Source: Persicaria tinctoria (Eukaryota; Streptophyta; Magnoliopsida; Caryophyllales; Polygonaceae). Taken from it: a stretch of DNA of 64,000 nt. Both the position numbers and the translations under genes were made by a program. A model generated the notes under the pieces. That model made no database searches. It was given only the letters and a program-made list of their open reading frames with translations, and was not told the DNA's origin. Position 1 is the first letter of the stretch. Each line of letters begins with the position of its first letter. Shown one piece after another: positions 1-11,066 of this stretch. The stretch lies in the NCBI GenBank assembly GCA_037127255.1, contig JBANSL010000002.1:40154892-40218891 (forward strand), written 5' to 3'.

Positions 1-488
1 CAGACAACATAAATTGGCGGTAAGCATCTTTGTCTAAAAACAGCTTACTAGTCGGTGTTGACTCGAAAAATCTGTGTTAGCAAGTTGTTTTCAAGAAAAA
101 AATGCTTAAAACCCAAAATCGTGCATATGAAGAAAAATTGCACATTGTTTAGCTGCGACAAGACATGATTCTTAGTTTTTTTTTTTAATTTATTTTAAAG
201 TGTACAAACAATAGGGTACTTTACCTTAGCAAAGTTCACTGTTAATCATCCTGATTGATGATGTTACATAACTCCCTATGCAAAGGGAGGTTCGACAAAT
301 TATAATTATCTCTATTCTTAGCACTATAGTCCGCTGTTGAATTTGATCGATTCTCTAAAGCAATTTCAGAATTCGATTCCGTCAAATCTTATATTTATCA
401 TTCTAATCTTTTCGATTACTCTGTAGATCTCCCAATCTATACTATCCAGTAAAAGTGTCTTGATTTGATTACTCTTCATACCTATAAC
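1..488. other. AT-rich intergenic DNA
   Basis: No ORF, RNA gene or recognisable element end is visible. The stretch is AT-rich with short homopolymers. A phrase around 'gtcggtgtt' recurs loosely near 2630 and 9700, which suggests old dispersed repeat material, but I could not define an element. Confidence 0.4.
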
Positions 489-1068
489 AAATATTCTAAA
501 AGGCGCTAGGCGACCGCTAGGCGGTGGGTGGCCGCATAGCGTCTAGGCGGCGAGGCGGGTGCCTATACGGTGCCTAGGTGGACTTAGAATAAACTTGATT
601 GTTTCCTTATAGATTAACGCATATCACATGTCAGTAACACATATAATATAATAATAATTCATAATATCACTTATAAACCAAATTCGTGGTACTTAACTAA
701 CACTAAAGTAAATAAACGCAAAAAGTACGCATCCGACTATTGACTCTAAACCTCATAAAATCTAAAACAATAAGTTCGACTCAATGGAAAATACATCCCG
801 ACTTGGGTGATAAAAAAACCTAAGTCGACTAATCACATGTCTAGAAGCTAAAATTGAATAATTGTTGGGCTAGGCGGGCCTTGGCGGCGCCTAGACGGGA
901 CTAGGCGAGCCTAGGCGAAGTCTAGGCGGCGCCTAGGTGGGACTAGATGGTGCATAGGAAGATTTCCGCCTAAAAGGCCGCCTGGGCTTAAAAATTCTTA
1001 GGTGCCCTCCCGCCTAGTGCCCAGGCAGCACCTAGGCAGTGCCTATATGTGCGATTTTTAGAACACTG
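489..1068. mobile_element. hAT-like MITE, copy 1 (CTAGGCG-rich)
   Basis: A non-coding 580-bp element. Its ends are inverted repeats related to CAGTGTTCTAAAA (right end TTTTAGAACACTG; left end aaaTATTCTAAAAG, partly decayed). The flanks CCTATAAC (481-488) and ACTATAAC (1069-1076) match at 7 of 8 bases, fitting the 8-bp target duplication of hAT elements. Both ends are GC-rich and built from many CTAGGCG/CGCCTAG units, while the centre is AT-rich. A second copy in opposite orientation lies at 32998-33549. The superfamily call rests on TIR and TSD only; no transposase is present. Confidence 0.7.
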
Positions 1069-1261
1069 ACTATAACTAATTACCTATCATCCAAATGTAA
1101 AAAACACGTGGGAAATTATCAATATAATAATACCGGAGTACGCGCCAATTCACATGAACACGGTGAGAAATAGCAACTTATTAAAAGAACAAAATTAATA
1201 CCTTTTTAAAATAAAAATAAATGAAAACTAATTAAAATACCTCACCTTTTGGGGTATGGTA

Positions 1262-1690
1262 AAAATATATTCTCAACTTTCAAACATTATAAAAATATTT
1301 CCACCTTTTATGGTAATGGTAATATATTACCATGTGTTTTCTCACGAGTCAATAATGTTGACAAGACAGTATGCATAATTTTTTTTATGACAAGGCAGCC
1401 TACGTGGGCATTTTTACAAGTTAGCACTAAAATTGAGTTTTATTGAACGGCTTCCTTAAGAAAAAAAATAAAGAGTTGGACCAAGTTCATACCCAACAAC
1501 CGATTTCCATTTTTAATGATGCAAAAGTCAACCTTAAGGAAATCGTTCAATAAAACTCTTGTGAAAAAAATTCCATGCAGGCTACCTTGTCAGCATTTTT
1601 GACTCGTGAGAAAACTCTTGATAATATATTACCCCTACCCTCAAAGGTCGGGATATTTTTATTACATTTGAAAGTTAAGGATATATTTTT
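1262..1690. repeat. Fold-back element nested in the left Mutator TIR
   Basis: The sequence from about 1262 to 1460 is repeated in inverted orientation at about 1535 to 1690. For example 'tttcaaacattataaaaata' near 1280 pairs with 'tatttttattacatttgaaa' near 1655. The right-hand TIR of the surrounding Mutator element runs across this point without the insert, so the fold-back looks like a secondary insertion. There is no coding capacity and I could not fix a target duplication. Confidence 0.55.
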
Positions 1691-2220
1691 AGGGCTATTT
1701 GCAAAACTAACCGAAATACCCGGTTAGATTGCGGGGGTTAACCCCAAATTTTTTTTTTGAAAAGTAACCCCCCCCCCCCCTACCCGGTTTCTCACGGGCT
1801 GCAACCGGTTGGAGAGAGAAAAGCGTTCAGCAGTGAGAGAAGAAGGGAAGGATGAGGGGTTCGCGGCTCTAGGCGACAGGCCTCTGGGCTCGACGGGAGG
1901 GCTTGAGCGCAGTCATCTTGGTCCTTCTTCCTCCCATTCGTCTCCTTCGGGCTCGACGGGGCCGAAGGAGGAAGAAGACGCCTCATTCGGCGAGCTCGGG
2001 TGCCATGGTTAAGACAACCACAAGAAGGGAGAAGGAAGGGGGTCGGGGGCTCGGGTGCCAAGCCTCATGCCCTTCCTCCCTCACGCAGGTCCTTCCACTC
2101 TCTCTTTCTTCAGGCAATTTCGAGCCTCGTCGAGGATAATTAGGTGCTAAGAGACTGAAGCCAGATTAACTTGGTTTCAAATTCAGCCTTGGATGATTTA
2201 TGAGGTAAGCCCGCTCACTC

Positions 2221-2512
2221 TGACTGTCATGTGAAGTAACGTAGGTGACATGTCAAACCTACCCGTCATGTTAAAAATACATCTTATGACATGTCAAACC
2301 TCTTCAGCATTATTAGGCCATTCTTTGCATGAAATTTTGACACACCTGCTTGAACAAAAGAACCAAGCCAAATTAAGTTTGCTTGCAAAAGAAGTAGGCT
2401 TTCAACTTCTTTCTAATGATATCGACATAAGGATAACATGTGACTGTCATGTGAATTGACGTAGGTGACCTGTCAAACCTATTACCTATCATGTCAAAAA
2501 CCCATCTTATGA
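2221..2512. repeat. Pair of about 75-bp direct repeats in the Mutator interior
   Basis: The phrase 'tgactgtcatgtgaa' and the 60 bases after it occur at 2221-2300 and again at 2441-2512, with shared 'gacatgtcaaacct'-type sub-motifs. The function is unknown; probably an internal duplication. Confidence 0.5.
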
Positions 2513-2650
2513 TGAATTCAACACACATGGAAGATGAAGTGTATTTGCTTTTGATTTATTTTGATATGAAACTGCCTATAATTTGGTGATGTAGCAAGCT
2601 TGACTTGTTCTAAACATAAGTTGATAGTCGGCGTTGATTAATGAATAGTC

Positions 2651-2719
2651 AGCCTATGTGGGAATTGAACCCACATCTTTGTGTATGACCACAATGATCT
2701 TCCAGTGAGCTAATAGGCT
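2651..2719 (-). other. tRNA-like sequence
   Basis: On the minus strand this has a perfect 7-bp acceptor-type pairing (AGCCTAT with ATAGGCT), an A-box-like TAGCTCA, and a good T arm (GTGGG TTCAATT CCCAC). The D stem and the anticodon arm do not fold properly, so it is not a convincing functional tRNA. Similar sequences occur at 31470, 31944 and 37212. It is either a decayed tRNA copy or a tRNA-derived repeat. Confidence 0.45.
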
Positions 2720-3719
2720 ACATGCGAAGAATATTTATGTTAAAACATGCCTAAATGATTCAATCTTGTGCAAGGTGATCTTTCTCAAAAAAAAAAAAAA
2801 AAATGCAATTGTTGTCCACCTATTCCCTTGCAATATTCCACATCAAAAAGTCAATTGTTGTCCACCTGTGCAAGGTGATCTTTTCCAAAATTAATTCAGC
2901 CAAGAGAGAAAAATTCAATATCCAAGTCATTATGGCTCATCTACCCGTTCCCTTGCAATCCCTTCAATAGATCATAGAGAAACATTTACCCTGTTTGTTA
3001 CTCCCATGCCAATAGTAAATATTAACTGCCCACCCTATGGTTTCCTACTGGACACCATTCGGTTGTCTAATGGACACGTTTGTCCCTGAGATCCAAGAAT
3101 TTCTCTTCTTTTGTTTTCCCTTACTACAGAACCAAATAAACAACATTAACACACTGCTAATCATTAATCTTGTCCTATAAATTGAGGATTCAAACAATTT
3201 GCAAGCATAACAAGCAAATCCAATCTGAATTTCGGCCCCAACCTGAAACCCTAACCGTAAAAAGTCCAAATCTTGGCTCTAACGGTCATTTGAACACCAA
3301 TCCAGTGAATACAGGCTTGGAAGATAGAGCAGAGAAGAAGAAGGGTGAAGGATTGTACCTGGAATCGCGGAATCGAAGCCAATTTGTGGAGATTCTCCCC
3401 TGTGAGGCTCGAAATCGCCTGAAGAAAGAGAGAGGAATGAGCTGCGTGAGGGAGGAAGGGCATTAGGGTTGGCACTGACGGCCGAGAGGTCCTTCCCCCT
3501 CCTTTCTCACCCGCCTCCGATCCCCTTCCTTCTCTCTTCCCTTTCTCTCCTTTGCAACGGGCTACCGGGTACACAGGTAACCGGATCTGCAATTTTTTTT
3601 CGGATCGAATTAACCTTGCAATACTTCCGGGTTTTTGGGTTAGTTTGTGCATTTCCCTCATATATTTTTTACCATACCCCAAAGGTGGGGGTATTTTAAT
3701 TAGTTTTCCCTAAAAATAA

Positions 3720-4488
3720 AATTGAAAACAAAAAGAATTTGATTCATTTAAAAAAAAAAAAAAATAGTATGAGTCATGTGTCTAAGGCATGGGTATTTAT
3801 TTAAAATTTTGAGTTACATTCTAAATTTCTAATGTAAGTATTTTTGAAGTTGGTAGTGATATGTTAAAAAATGCATAAAAGAATTTGATAATGTATGGAA
3901 ATGATAGAATAATACAAACAAAAATAATGATTTGTTGAAATTTTTATTTATAATTCCTTAGTCAAATAATTTCTAAATAATAATAATAGAGAGAAGTACT
4001 AACTCGATTTAAAATGACAACTGGTTATATATTTTTATATATGTGCTTAGGAACATACAATTAGAACATAAAAATGAAGAAAAATCATAGGGTTGTACTA
4101 TGCATAAATTCTAGGGACTAATGCATTCAAACTAAAGTAAAGGTATTTATTTTTAAAAAATCATAGAAGGGTCAATCATAAAATCCATTGATTATATATA
4201 TAGGAAGGTTAGTAATAAAATTCTAAATATATAAGGCTTTTAATAAAATTCTATTTTTTTTAAAAAAATATTTTTTTTATCAAGGCTTTTAATAAATTAT
4301 AGAAAAAAGTATGGACATTCATTTAAACTTTTGTGTTAGAAGTGTGGACCTCAACCATATAACCAAATACAAAATAAACTCGGTGCAATTTTTTGGTTTA
4401 CGCGATGATACTATGTCTCTACTGTATTAAATAATTAATTGTCTTTTTTTTTTGAATAAATTAATTGTCTTTATTTACCCCCATTGAT
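3720..4488. other. AT-rich intergenic DNA
   Basis: Very AT-rich, with runs of A and T. I see no gene, element end or structured RNA here. Confidence 0.4.
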
Positions 4489-4676
4489 TTTTGTTTTGGG
4501 TAAACTGCATAAAAACCACCCCTTAAATAGGGCATATTGCTCAAAACCACCCCCTAAAATCAATATTGCAGAAAATCACCCTTTATATAGCTTTTATTTA
4601 CCAAAGACCACCATATCTCTGAATTTGTTAAGTTTTAGAGAAAAAAAATCAATAAATTACCAAAATACTCTTATCA

Positions 4677-5420
4677 CACTAGTACAAATACAGGCGGTGG
4701 AGAACGGTAAGTTGGGTACGGTTTTTGAAGCGTTTTTTTTAAGCACGGTTTTATATCAAAAGTGTTATCAACCCTAAATTCAACTAAAAGCAACATGCTT
4801 TTCCATAAAATCGTTCTCGTTTATTTCTAAAAAAATATTTAGACCGATTTTCGTGTAAAATGTGTTTAAAAAAACTTAAAACGAACACGGTTTAATTTTG
4901 AAAGTGTGTTCCCAAAACCAGATTTGACTAAAACAAACACGCTTTGCTATAATCCATTCTTGTTTATTTGTAAAAAATATTTAAGCCGGTTTTCGTGTAA
5001 AGCGTGCTTAAACAAAATTACAACGAACACGGTTTAATTCTCAAAGTGTGTTCCCAAAACCAAATTTAACTCAAACGAACACTTTTCTATAAAACCGTTC
5101 TCATTTATTTCTAAAAACTATTAAGCTCGATTTTCGTGTAAGCGTGCTTAAAAATAAATTAAAATGAACATGGTTTCATTTCACAAGTGTGTTCCCAAAA
5201 CCAACTTTAACTCAAATCAACACGCTTTTTTATAGAACCGTTTTTGTTTGTTTCTAAATGAATAATTAGCTCGGTTTTCATATAAAATGTGCTTAAAAAA
5301 ATTATAAAAAAAACGTGGTTTTATAAGAAAAGTGTCTTTCGAAAACCAAATTTAACTAGAGGGAACACATTTTTCTTTTAAAGCGTCGCATTTATTTTAT
5401 AAATCGTTCTCGAAAAAAAT
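4677..5420. repeat. Tandem array of about five 142-bp units
   Basis: Diverged units recur with starts near 4743, 4886, 5029, 5168 and 5310. Each carries a version of 'acggtttaattctcaaagtg', 'ttcccaaaaccaaatttaact' (first 20 bases typical), 'aaaaccgttctcatttattt' and 'ggttttcgtgtaaagcgtgc'. The array begins at CACTAGTACAAATACAGG, which looks like a CACTA-type terminus, but I find no matching opposite end. It may be the subterminal repeat region of a CACTA relative nested in Mutator-like element 2. Confidence 0.6.
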
Positions 5421-5486
5421 GATTTTTTTATATTTAGATTTTTTTTAGTAATTAGATTATGTAAATGCACAAAGTAACTACAAAAT

Positions 5487-5640
5487 TCCGTAGCTCAGGT
5501 GGTAGGCGTGTGAAGCGGACAAATTCAGTATGAGTGTGCAAGAGGTCTTGGGTTCGACTCTTGGTTCGAGAGGTAAAGTATTGCATTGGACTAGTGTTTA
5601 GATGGATATATCCGTTTGAGAAATATATAAAAGAGCACAC
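5487..5640 (+). mobile_element. SINE-like tRNA-derived element
   Basis: It contains an A-box-like TAGCTCAGGTGG (about 5491) and a B-box-like GGTTCGACTCT (about 5551), the pol III internal promoter pair of tRNA-derived SINEs, followed by about 80 bp of unrelated body. The A-B spacing is longer than in a tRNA. A 20-base phrase, AAATTCAGTATGAGTGTGCA, recurs at about 21737. There is no clear poly-A tail, so the call is tentative. Confidence 0.4.
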
Positions 5641-5754
5641 TTATTATTTAAAGTATGCTTATTATTAAGCACAGTTTGGAAAAAAAAAAGTGTGCTAAAA
5701 CTTTTTTTTTAGCACACTTCAATTGAAGCGTTTTTATAATTAGAGAAAAACGAA

Positions 5755-5920
5755 TATGTGTGGAGTTGTACATATGTACAGAAAGATAGGTGGAGAGTGA
5801 GTAGTAACAAAATAATATACAGAAAGATAGGTGGAGAGTGAGTAGTAACAAAATATGTGTGGAGTTGTACATATGTAAAGAAAGATAGGTGGAAAGTGAG
5901 TAGTAACAAAATAATATGCA
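5755..5920. repeat. Short tandem repeat, three units
   Basis: The unit 'agaaagataggtggagagtg' plus 'agtagtaacaaaata' occurs three times (starts near 5780, 5821 and 5880). Two of the units are separated by 'tgtggagttgtacatatgta'. Confidence 0.7.
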
Positions 5921-6329
5921 TTTAACGAAACCCTAAACGACAAATAGAGATATGGTGGTCTTTGATAAACAAAACCTACATAAAGGGCGGTTTTATACAA
6001 TATATAGATTTTAAGGATGCAGTTTACCCTTTCGTTTTGTTTTTGCTATACGGGTAGGCCGGCCATGCTACTAGGCCAGGCCATGGCCGGTGGTATTAAT
6101 TAGATGTCCCGTGTTTTTATTTATTGATTTTCGTTTTTGTTTTGGCCAGGACCAATACAGTAAATCAAAATGTTCCGTTGCTCAACTTGTATTTCATACT
6201 ATTTTGTTGATCGACTATATTATATAATTTGAATGGAATGGATTCGAATTATCGATGTTGTGAATCATGTTGAATCTTTACTTCATTAATAAAATAATAT
6301 ACCAACTGTTTTTTTATATATAAAACATA

Positions 6330-6567
6330 CTCTCTCCATTAATTAAAACTTGACGTTTTACTATTCACGCACGTTTTTTATATGTTAAAAACTATATAAA
6401 ATATTAACTTTTTAAAAGTTGTTTTTAATAATATAATACTTATTATAATAAGTATGAATTTATAAAAACTAATGTAAAAAAATATTAATATTTTATATAG
6501 TTTTTATCATTTTAAAAAAGCGTACATGAATAGCTAGTAAACGACAAATATTAATTAGCCGAGGGAG
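6330..6567. mobile_element. Stowaway-like MITE
   Basis: The ends are CTCTCTCCATTAATTAAAAC and, inverted, CTCCCTCGGCTAATTAATAT, flanked by TA on both sides (6328-6329, 6568-6569). The size is 238 bp with an AT-rich fold-back interior. TA target and CTCCCTCC-type ends are the hallmark of Stowaway (Tc1/mariner) MITEs. A relative is at 12529-12760. Confidence 0.85.
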
Positions 6568-6569
6568 TA

Positions 6570-6769
6570 TAGTATAATGGTGATTAGCTAGAATGGCCAC
6601 TAAATCAAGGTCACCCAAAGATATTTTCAATCAAATAAGAATTTAAATGTTCATGTTATAATAATTTACATCTATGGGCCAAGTGATCATATGTTTATAA
6701 TCTCTGTTGGCTATGTTGTCCACTGTTTCAAAATTAATGAAATGTAATATAAGAAAAGAAATTAGGATA
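6570..6769. other. Short AT-rich spacer
   Basis: Nothing recognisable. The 3' boundary of the adjacent minus-strand LINE must lie here, but there is no clear poly-T tract marking its tail. Confidence 0.3.
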
Positions 6770-6772
6770 CAG

Positions 6773-7222
6773 CTATCGTTTGCGAAAATAATTATATCCT
6801 AGAGCATCTTTTCGGACGAGAACGCGAAGTTCGTGATCAGACAGCAAATCCTCGTCGGTAGGGATGTCGTACGCCAGGTGCGCAACCCGATTGGCGACAA
6901 CATTTGACTCCCTGAAAATATGACGAATAGAAATAGAATTAAAAAACATAAAAAGGGACCTAGTGTCTGATTGCAGCAGTTCGATACTCCAAGGGCAGCG
7001 ATAATCTCCCAAAAGGGAGTTAGCCACAAGCAGGTTAGCGATACCCAACTCCTTTGCCCAAAGAACCCCATTTCGTAGCGCAAGTGCTTCCGCATAGAGG
7101 GCAGAAGTGGTGTTACAACGGCCCGAGCCAGCCGAAATCACAGAAGCATTCAAGTCTCTAATAATGAATCCAAAAGCGTCGTGGCCAGATTGCAGATACG
7201 AGTCGTCAAAGTTAAGTTTCAA
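6773..7222 (-). pseudogene. LINE RNase H domain (degenerate)
   Basis: A 149-residue open stretch resembling the RVT_3-type RNase H at the end of plant LINE ORF2: KLNFDDS (first acidic residue), ALYAEALALRNG (catalytic Glu), then LLVANSLL where an Asp is expected (here Asn) and HIFRESNVVANRVAHLA where the last Asp is also Asn. Loss of two catalytic acids suggests that even this open frame is inactive. It ends near the likely 3' end of the element. Confidence 0.7.
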
Positions 7223-7276
7223 AGCAAAAGGAGGTGGCCTATGCCAGTGGTGTTTGATATCATGTCTATGTACTCT

Positions 7277-8330
7277 TCATTTACTCGAGCCGGTGGTTGT
7301 TGCTGGGTGGGTCCTAGTAGGGAGAAAATTGTCAGAAGCGAGATCGAGGCGAGAAGCCTCAGCCCAACTATGTTTGGTAGAAAGCAGTTGAATCTGAATC
7401 TGAGTTAATGTAACTATAGTGGTTGAACCAAAGACCAATTTATTTCGATAGAACCAAATAACCCACCAACAAGAAAAAAGATCGGCCAGGGTTGATTTGT
7501 TAGTTGTAGAGAAGAGGTACTGTAAAACATGAGTGTGGTGATGATCATCAAAATTGGCTAGGCCCCCATTGGGTATTGTATAGTTGATAGTCCTGAGAAC
7601 TCGCTTTGTCATAGGGCAGTCAAATAGTAGATGCTGAGTCGACTCATACGTGCAATCACATAAAACATAGTGCATAGGGACACTAACATGCGACCTTTGG
7701 AGGCGTCCTTTGGATGGTAGAGAATCAGTAGCAATTTTCCATATGAAGCGCTTTAACTTAGGCAGAATGTTTAAATTCCAAATCCACTGGCACTGGAATT
7801 GGGTATTTTGAGCACCATTAGGCACCAAAGATACCGCATATTTGGTGGTAAACCATCTTGAAGGGTTCGGGCCCAGTACAGTCGGTCTGAAAGGTTGGTA
7901 AAAGTTAGAGGTAGTGTACTAATATATGTGATAATATGTGTGGGTAATAGCTCTTTCAGATCAGAATGTAAGAGAGGGAGATTCCAAGATTTATTGCTAG
8001 TAATGAACCTACTAACCTTCCAAGACAACTGTTCAGCAGTCAAAAGGGTGTCCGAGCGAGAGACAAGGCCATCCTTGAACGCCCAATGATCAGACCAAAA
8101 AAGGATGTCATCGCCATTACCGATACTCCATCGAAGTCCCTTTTCAAACAAAGGACGTAGTTGTATCAGCTTGGACCACTGACAAGAAAACACTCCTTTC
8201 TTCTCGTATGTCCTAATCGACGCATTTTTAAGATACTTAGCCCGGATAACCTGTACCCATGGATTAGTGGGTTCTGCAAGTATTTTCCATAAGAGTTTGA
8301 GCTGTAGAGGTATGTTCATTGTTTCTGCTT
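7277..8330 (-). pseudogene. LINE ORF2 thumb and zf-RVT region (broken)
   Basis: This starts after a GGLGI box (about 8340) that follows the RT in plant L1 proteins and reads through 'NPWVQVIRAKYL'. It then has the zf-RVT-type stretch with RFIWKIATDSLPSKGRL and paired Cys/His (CDCTYESTQHLLFDCP, about 7620). The region is thought to bind nucleic acid between the RT and RNase H domains. It lies in two frames that overlap near 7800, so at least one indel is present. Confidence 0.75.
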
Positions 8331-8501
8331 TGTAAATGCCCAGACCACCGTTTAACGTGTCGGAGCAAATTTTATCCCAACTGATAAGCGGAGTATACCG
8401 CTCTTCCTTATTCTAGAAGAATCGTCTGTAAACTTTATCTAACTCAGTAAGAATAGAAGCATGTAGCATAAAAGATTGCATTAAGAAAATGGGTTGAGCA
8501 C

Positions 8502-9475
8502 TTATGTTTGCCTTGATAAGGACCTTGTGACCCTCATCCGATAGAGAAGAAGCCTTCCATGACGTTTAGTCTTAATAACGACATCCGCAAATGTATCCTT
8601 ATTGACTCTGTCATTGATAATCGGACAACCCAAATATTTTTCCAAAACAGTTGAGCATGAAATACCTAAAAAGGATGTAATAGTTGCTTTTGAAGCACCA
8701 ATGGAGTTATTCGAAACCTGAAATGAGGAATTATGGGAATTAATTTTCTGGCCGAAAGCATACAATAGTTATTTAGAATAGAGGTAACAGTTTGGCAGGC
8801 AAAAGCAGAAGCTTTAGTGAAGATCATCATGTCATCGGAAAAGGCGAGAAATGGGACAATAGGTCCATTTTTAGTGATAGGGAAACCAATACTTGAATTC
8901 CTAGTAGCTTCATGTTGTAGTGTTTGGGCAAGAAACTCTGAGGCAATAATAAATAGTAACGGGGAGAGAGGGTCCCCTTGTCTAAGGCTCCTTCCTGGGA
9001 AGAATTGTTGTGTCGGAGCATCATTAATCAAGATTGAATAAGAGACTGTGGAGACACGTGCCATAATACAATTGACAAACTTACTCTGAAAACCTAGCTT
9101 CTGTAAAACGGTCTGAAGATAGGACCATTCAATTTGGTCGTAAGCCTTTTCCATATCAAGCTTAAGGGCTACCCACCTGACCTTACCCTTTTTTGCTTTA
9201 AAAGAACAGAAATTTCATGAGCAATGAGAACATTATCATGAATGGAACGTCCATTTGTGAATGCCCCTTGTAAAGGGTGAATGAATTTTGTAAGTAATGG
9301 GGCTAGTCTTGCCGTAAGAATTTTTGCAATGATTTTATAAATGGTCGAACAAAGACTAATTGACCGGAAATGATTAATACATTGAGGGTCATCAATTTTA
9401 GGGCTCAACGCAATAAACGTATGGTTGATTTGTTTGAGATCAGATTTTATGTTTTGATTTCCCTTTAAAACGGGA
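8502..9475 (-). pseudogene. LINE reverse transcriptase domain (broken)
   Basis: Reverse transcriptase of a LINE, which copies element RNA at a nicked target. Motifs on the minus strand: FRSISLCSTIYKIIAKIL (about 9370), GAFTNGRSIHDNVLIAHE (about 9260), EKAYDQIEWSYLQTVLQKLG (about 9150), LRQGDPLSPLLF (about 8970) and the catalytic FSDDMMIF (about 8835). The usual box is F/YADD, so the SDD form is a common plant variant. Frameshifts near 9160 and 8660 interrupt it. The upstream part that should join an endonuclease is absent beyond about 9475. Confidence 0.85.
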
Positions 9476-10679
9476 AAAAAAATCTTATTTACTTTACACT
9501 ATAGTTTACAAAGTCTAAATTCCTTTAGACTATTATTCGATGGGGGTGCACAATTAAAATATTACTATATATGCACGATTAAAATATTACCAAGAGTATA
9601 ATGACGACACCAGTTTTCAAAGTCAGTAATTTTTTTTTTGAAAATATATAATATGTCAATATCGATCTCCCGAGCTGATAGAATATGTACCTCTTCTAAA
9701 AGTCGGTGTTAGAAAAACTATTTTTAGGCAAAAATGCCTACAGACTACATAAAATATTTGATCGTATGATTGGAAAAAAATATTTAAAGTGGTTGAAAAA
9801 CGGGATTAAAAATATTTGAAGTGGTAAAAAAATGGGATTAAAAATATTTGAAGTGGTAAAAAAAATGGGATTAAAAATATGAAAGACAACATTAATTCCA
9901 TTATTAAAACCCCCCGTCAATAAATTGACACATGTATAATATGACAATCATTTGGTGGAGCCTTTGGTATTTTAGAAATCATATGGTTGTACAAAATGAG
10001 GCAATTACTATCAACAATATTAAAACTAAACAACATATTTTGAATTAGAAAACGAGATAAATACATCATCAACTCTTACTTATTCTAATAATTCACCATG
10101 TTGTGAAAAAAGGGAAAAAAAGATCAAATGCGAAATACCAAAAAACTTATGTTCTAATTTAAACTTTAACAAGCTGTTCCGAGATCGACAATGAAACCTG
10201 GCATCTCTCTATGCTCAATCATATCATCATAGTTGAGACTACACTTTTGAGAGTGAGAATTCGTAAAACATTATGATTTAATATGCAAAACATCAAAATA
10301 GAATGTGATAACCTTTGGATTAATGCATTATTAATATACTTCAAGACACTTGTAAACTGTAAATTCTTATGGGAATTCAAAATAATCATTTCTTATTCAT
10401 TGACGGATCTTTATCGTTTTAAGATAGTCCATATTCAACATTTGTATAACTTTTATAATTCAGATAACCCCTAGCTAAAATTACAGGGTTTCTCCAAGAT
10501 GCTCTAGGAAGGATTGTTTGTTGGTCATAGGTAATTGTTGAACTTATGAATTTGTTTAACCCCATTTTCTGTGTCTTGATTAACCACATTTTGTATTGTA
10601 GTTATGTTGTTCACCTCATCCAATGTGTCATTTCTAATGGATGGATTGTTGTTTTGAGCTTGGGAATTTAAATCACTAC
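9476..10679. other. AT-rich intergenic DNA with a short tandem repeat
   Basis: There is no gene. At about 9790-9880 a unit of about 31 bp ('gggattaaaaatatttgaag' plus 'tggtaaaaaaat') repeats three times. The rest is low-complexity AT-rich sequence. Confidence 0.5.
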
Positions 10680-11066
10680 TTGTAATGTATTGATCCTTTC
10701 TTGGTTTGCTTATGTTTCCCCCTATTTGGGTGAAGTACCAGGCGCCATGGTTGTTCTTAATAATGATGTTGTTTATATGTTTCTAGATTTGTACATGGAA
10801 AAATATTGTAACCGTTTATTCTTGTTGATAGTGGAATTTAGTGACATTGTTGTTAAGTTTTGCTATTAATTTACCATTCTTAACCATTGAAGTTACTTCC
10901 CCCTTCCAAAATAAATGAGTTTTTAGATAGTAGTTTTTGTCTTAAAATGGATGAGTTTTTTTTTTCTAGGCATCAGAAAGTAATGATTTGTAATGATTTT
11001 TGTGTTGCTAGTTTTTTTTTTAAAAAAAAATTGATTGATTAAAATATGTAGTGGGTATTAAAAATA
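10680..11066. repeat. 385-bp direct repeat, copy A
   Basis: From 'cttgtaatgtattgatcctt' to 'gtagtgggtattaaaaataa', this nearly exactly matches 11842-12230. Only a few substitutions and small indels in T runs are seen. It does not start or end like an LTR (no TG...CA and no primer site), so it looks like a segmental duplication flanking a 775-bp insert. Confidence 0.8.

Larger units (their letters stand above)
1221..3710. mobile_element. Mutator-like element 1 (non-autonomous, long TIRs)
   Basis: The two ends are inverted copies: left ATGAAAACTAATTAAAATAC, right (reverse complement) GGGAAAACTAATTAAAATAC. Similarity continues inward in patches over several hundred bases, including the stretch 'gcccttcctccctcacgca' (about 2068-2086 and, inverted, about 3443-3461). 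Both flanks are TAAAAATAA (1212-1220 and 3711-3719), a perfect 9-bp target duplication as Mutator elements make, although it is AT-rich and so less informative. No transposase ORF is visible; short ORFs lie in the TIRs and have no recognisable domain. The left TIR is interrupted by a nested fold-back insertion. Confidence 0.72.
4498..6029. mobile_element. Mutator-like element 2 (non-autonomous)
   Basis: Terminal inverted repeats: the left starts GGGTAAACTGCAT and includes 'accaaagaccaccatatctc' near 4600; the right ends ATGCAGTTTACCC with the matching inverted 'gagatatggtggtctttg' near 5950. The flanks are TTTTGTTTT (4489-4497) and TTTCGTTTT (6030-6038), 8 of 9 matching. There is no transposase. 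The interior is filled by a 142-bp tandem array, a SINE-like piece and a short tandem repeat. Confidence 0.65.
6770..9475 (-). mobile_element. 5'-truncated, mutated LINE (L1-type non-LTR retrotransposon)
   Basis: Reading on the minus strand from about 9475 to 6770 gives, in order, reverse transcriptase, a zinc-binding zf-RVT-like region and RNase H, the layout of plant L1-type ORF2. The endonuclease and ORF1 are missing, so the copy is 5'-truncated, as is common for LINEs. Frameshifts near 9160, 8660, 8500-8320, 7800 and 7270 break the frame. No target duplication or poly-A tail is clear. The element is inactive. Confidence 0.85.

Noticed and set aside
1792..2139. Overlapping open frames of 67-89 codons on both strands in the Mutator TIR
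   Set aside because: They lie in a low-complexity GC-rich TIR, overlap each other and show no domain; the inverted copy at 3170-3682 does not preserve the same frames.
5648..6000. Minus-strand open frames rich in Leu, Ser, Tyr and His
   Set aside because: They are translations of the short tandem repeat; the periodic peptide is a by-product of the DNA repeat.
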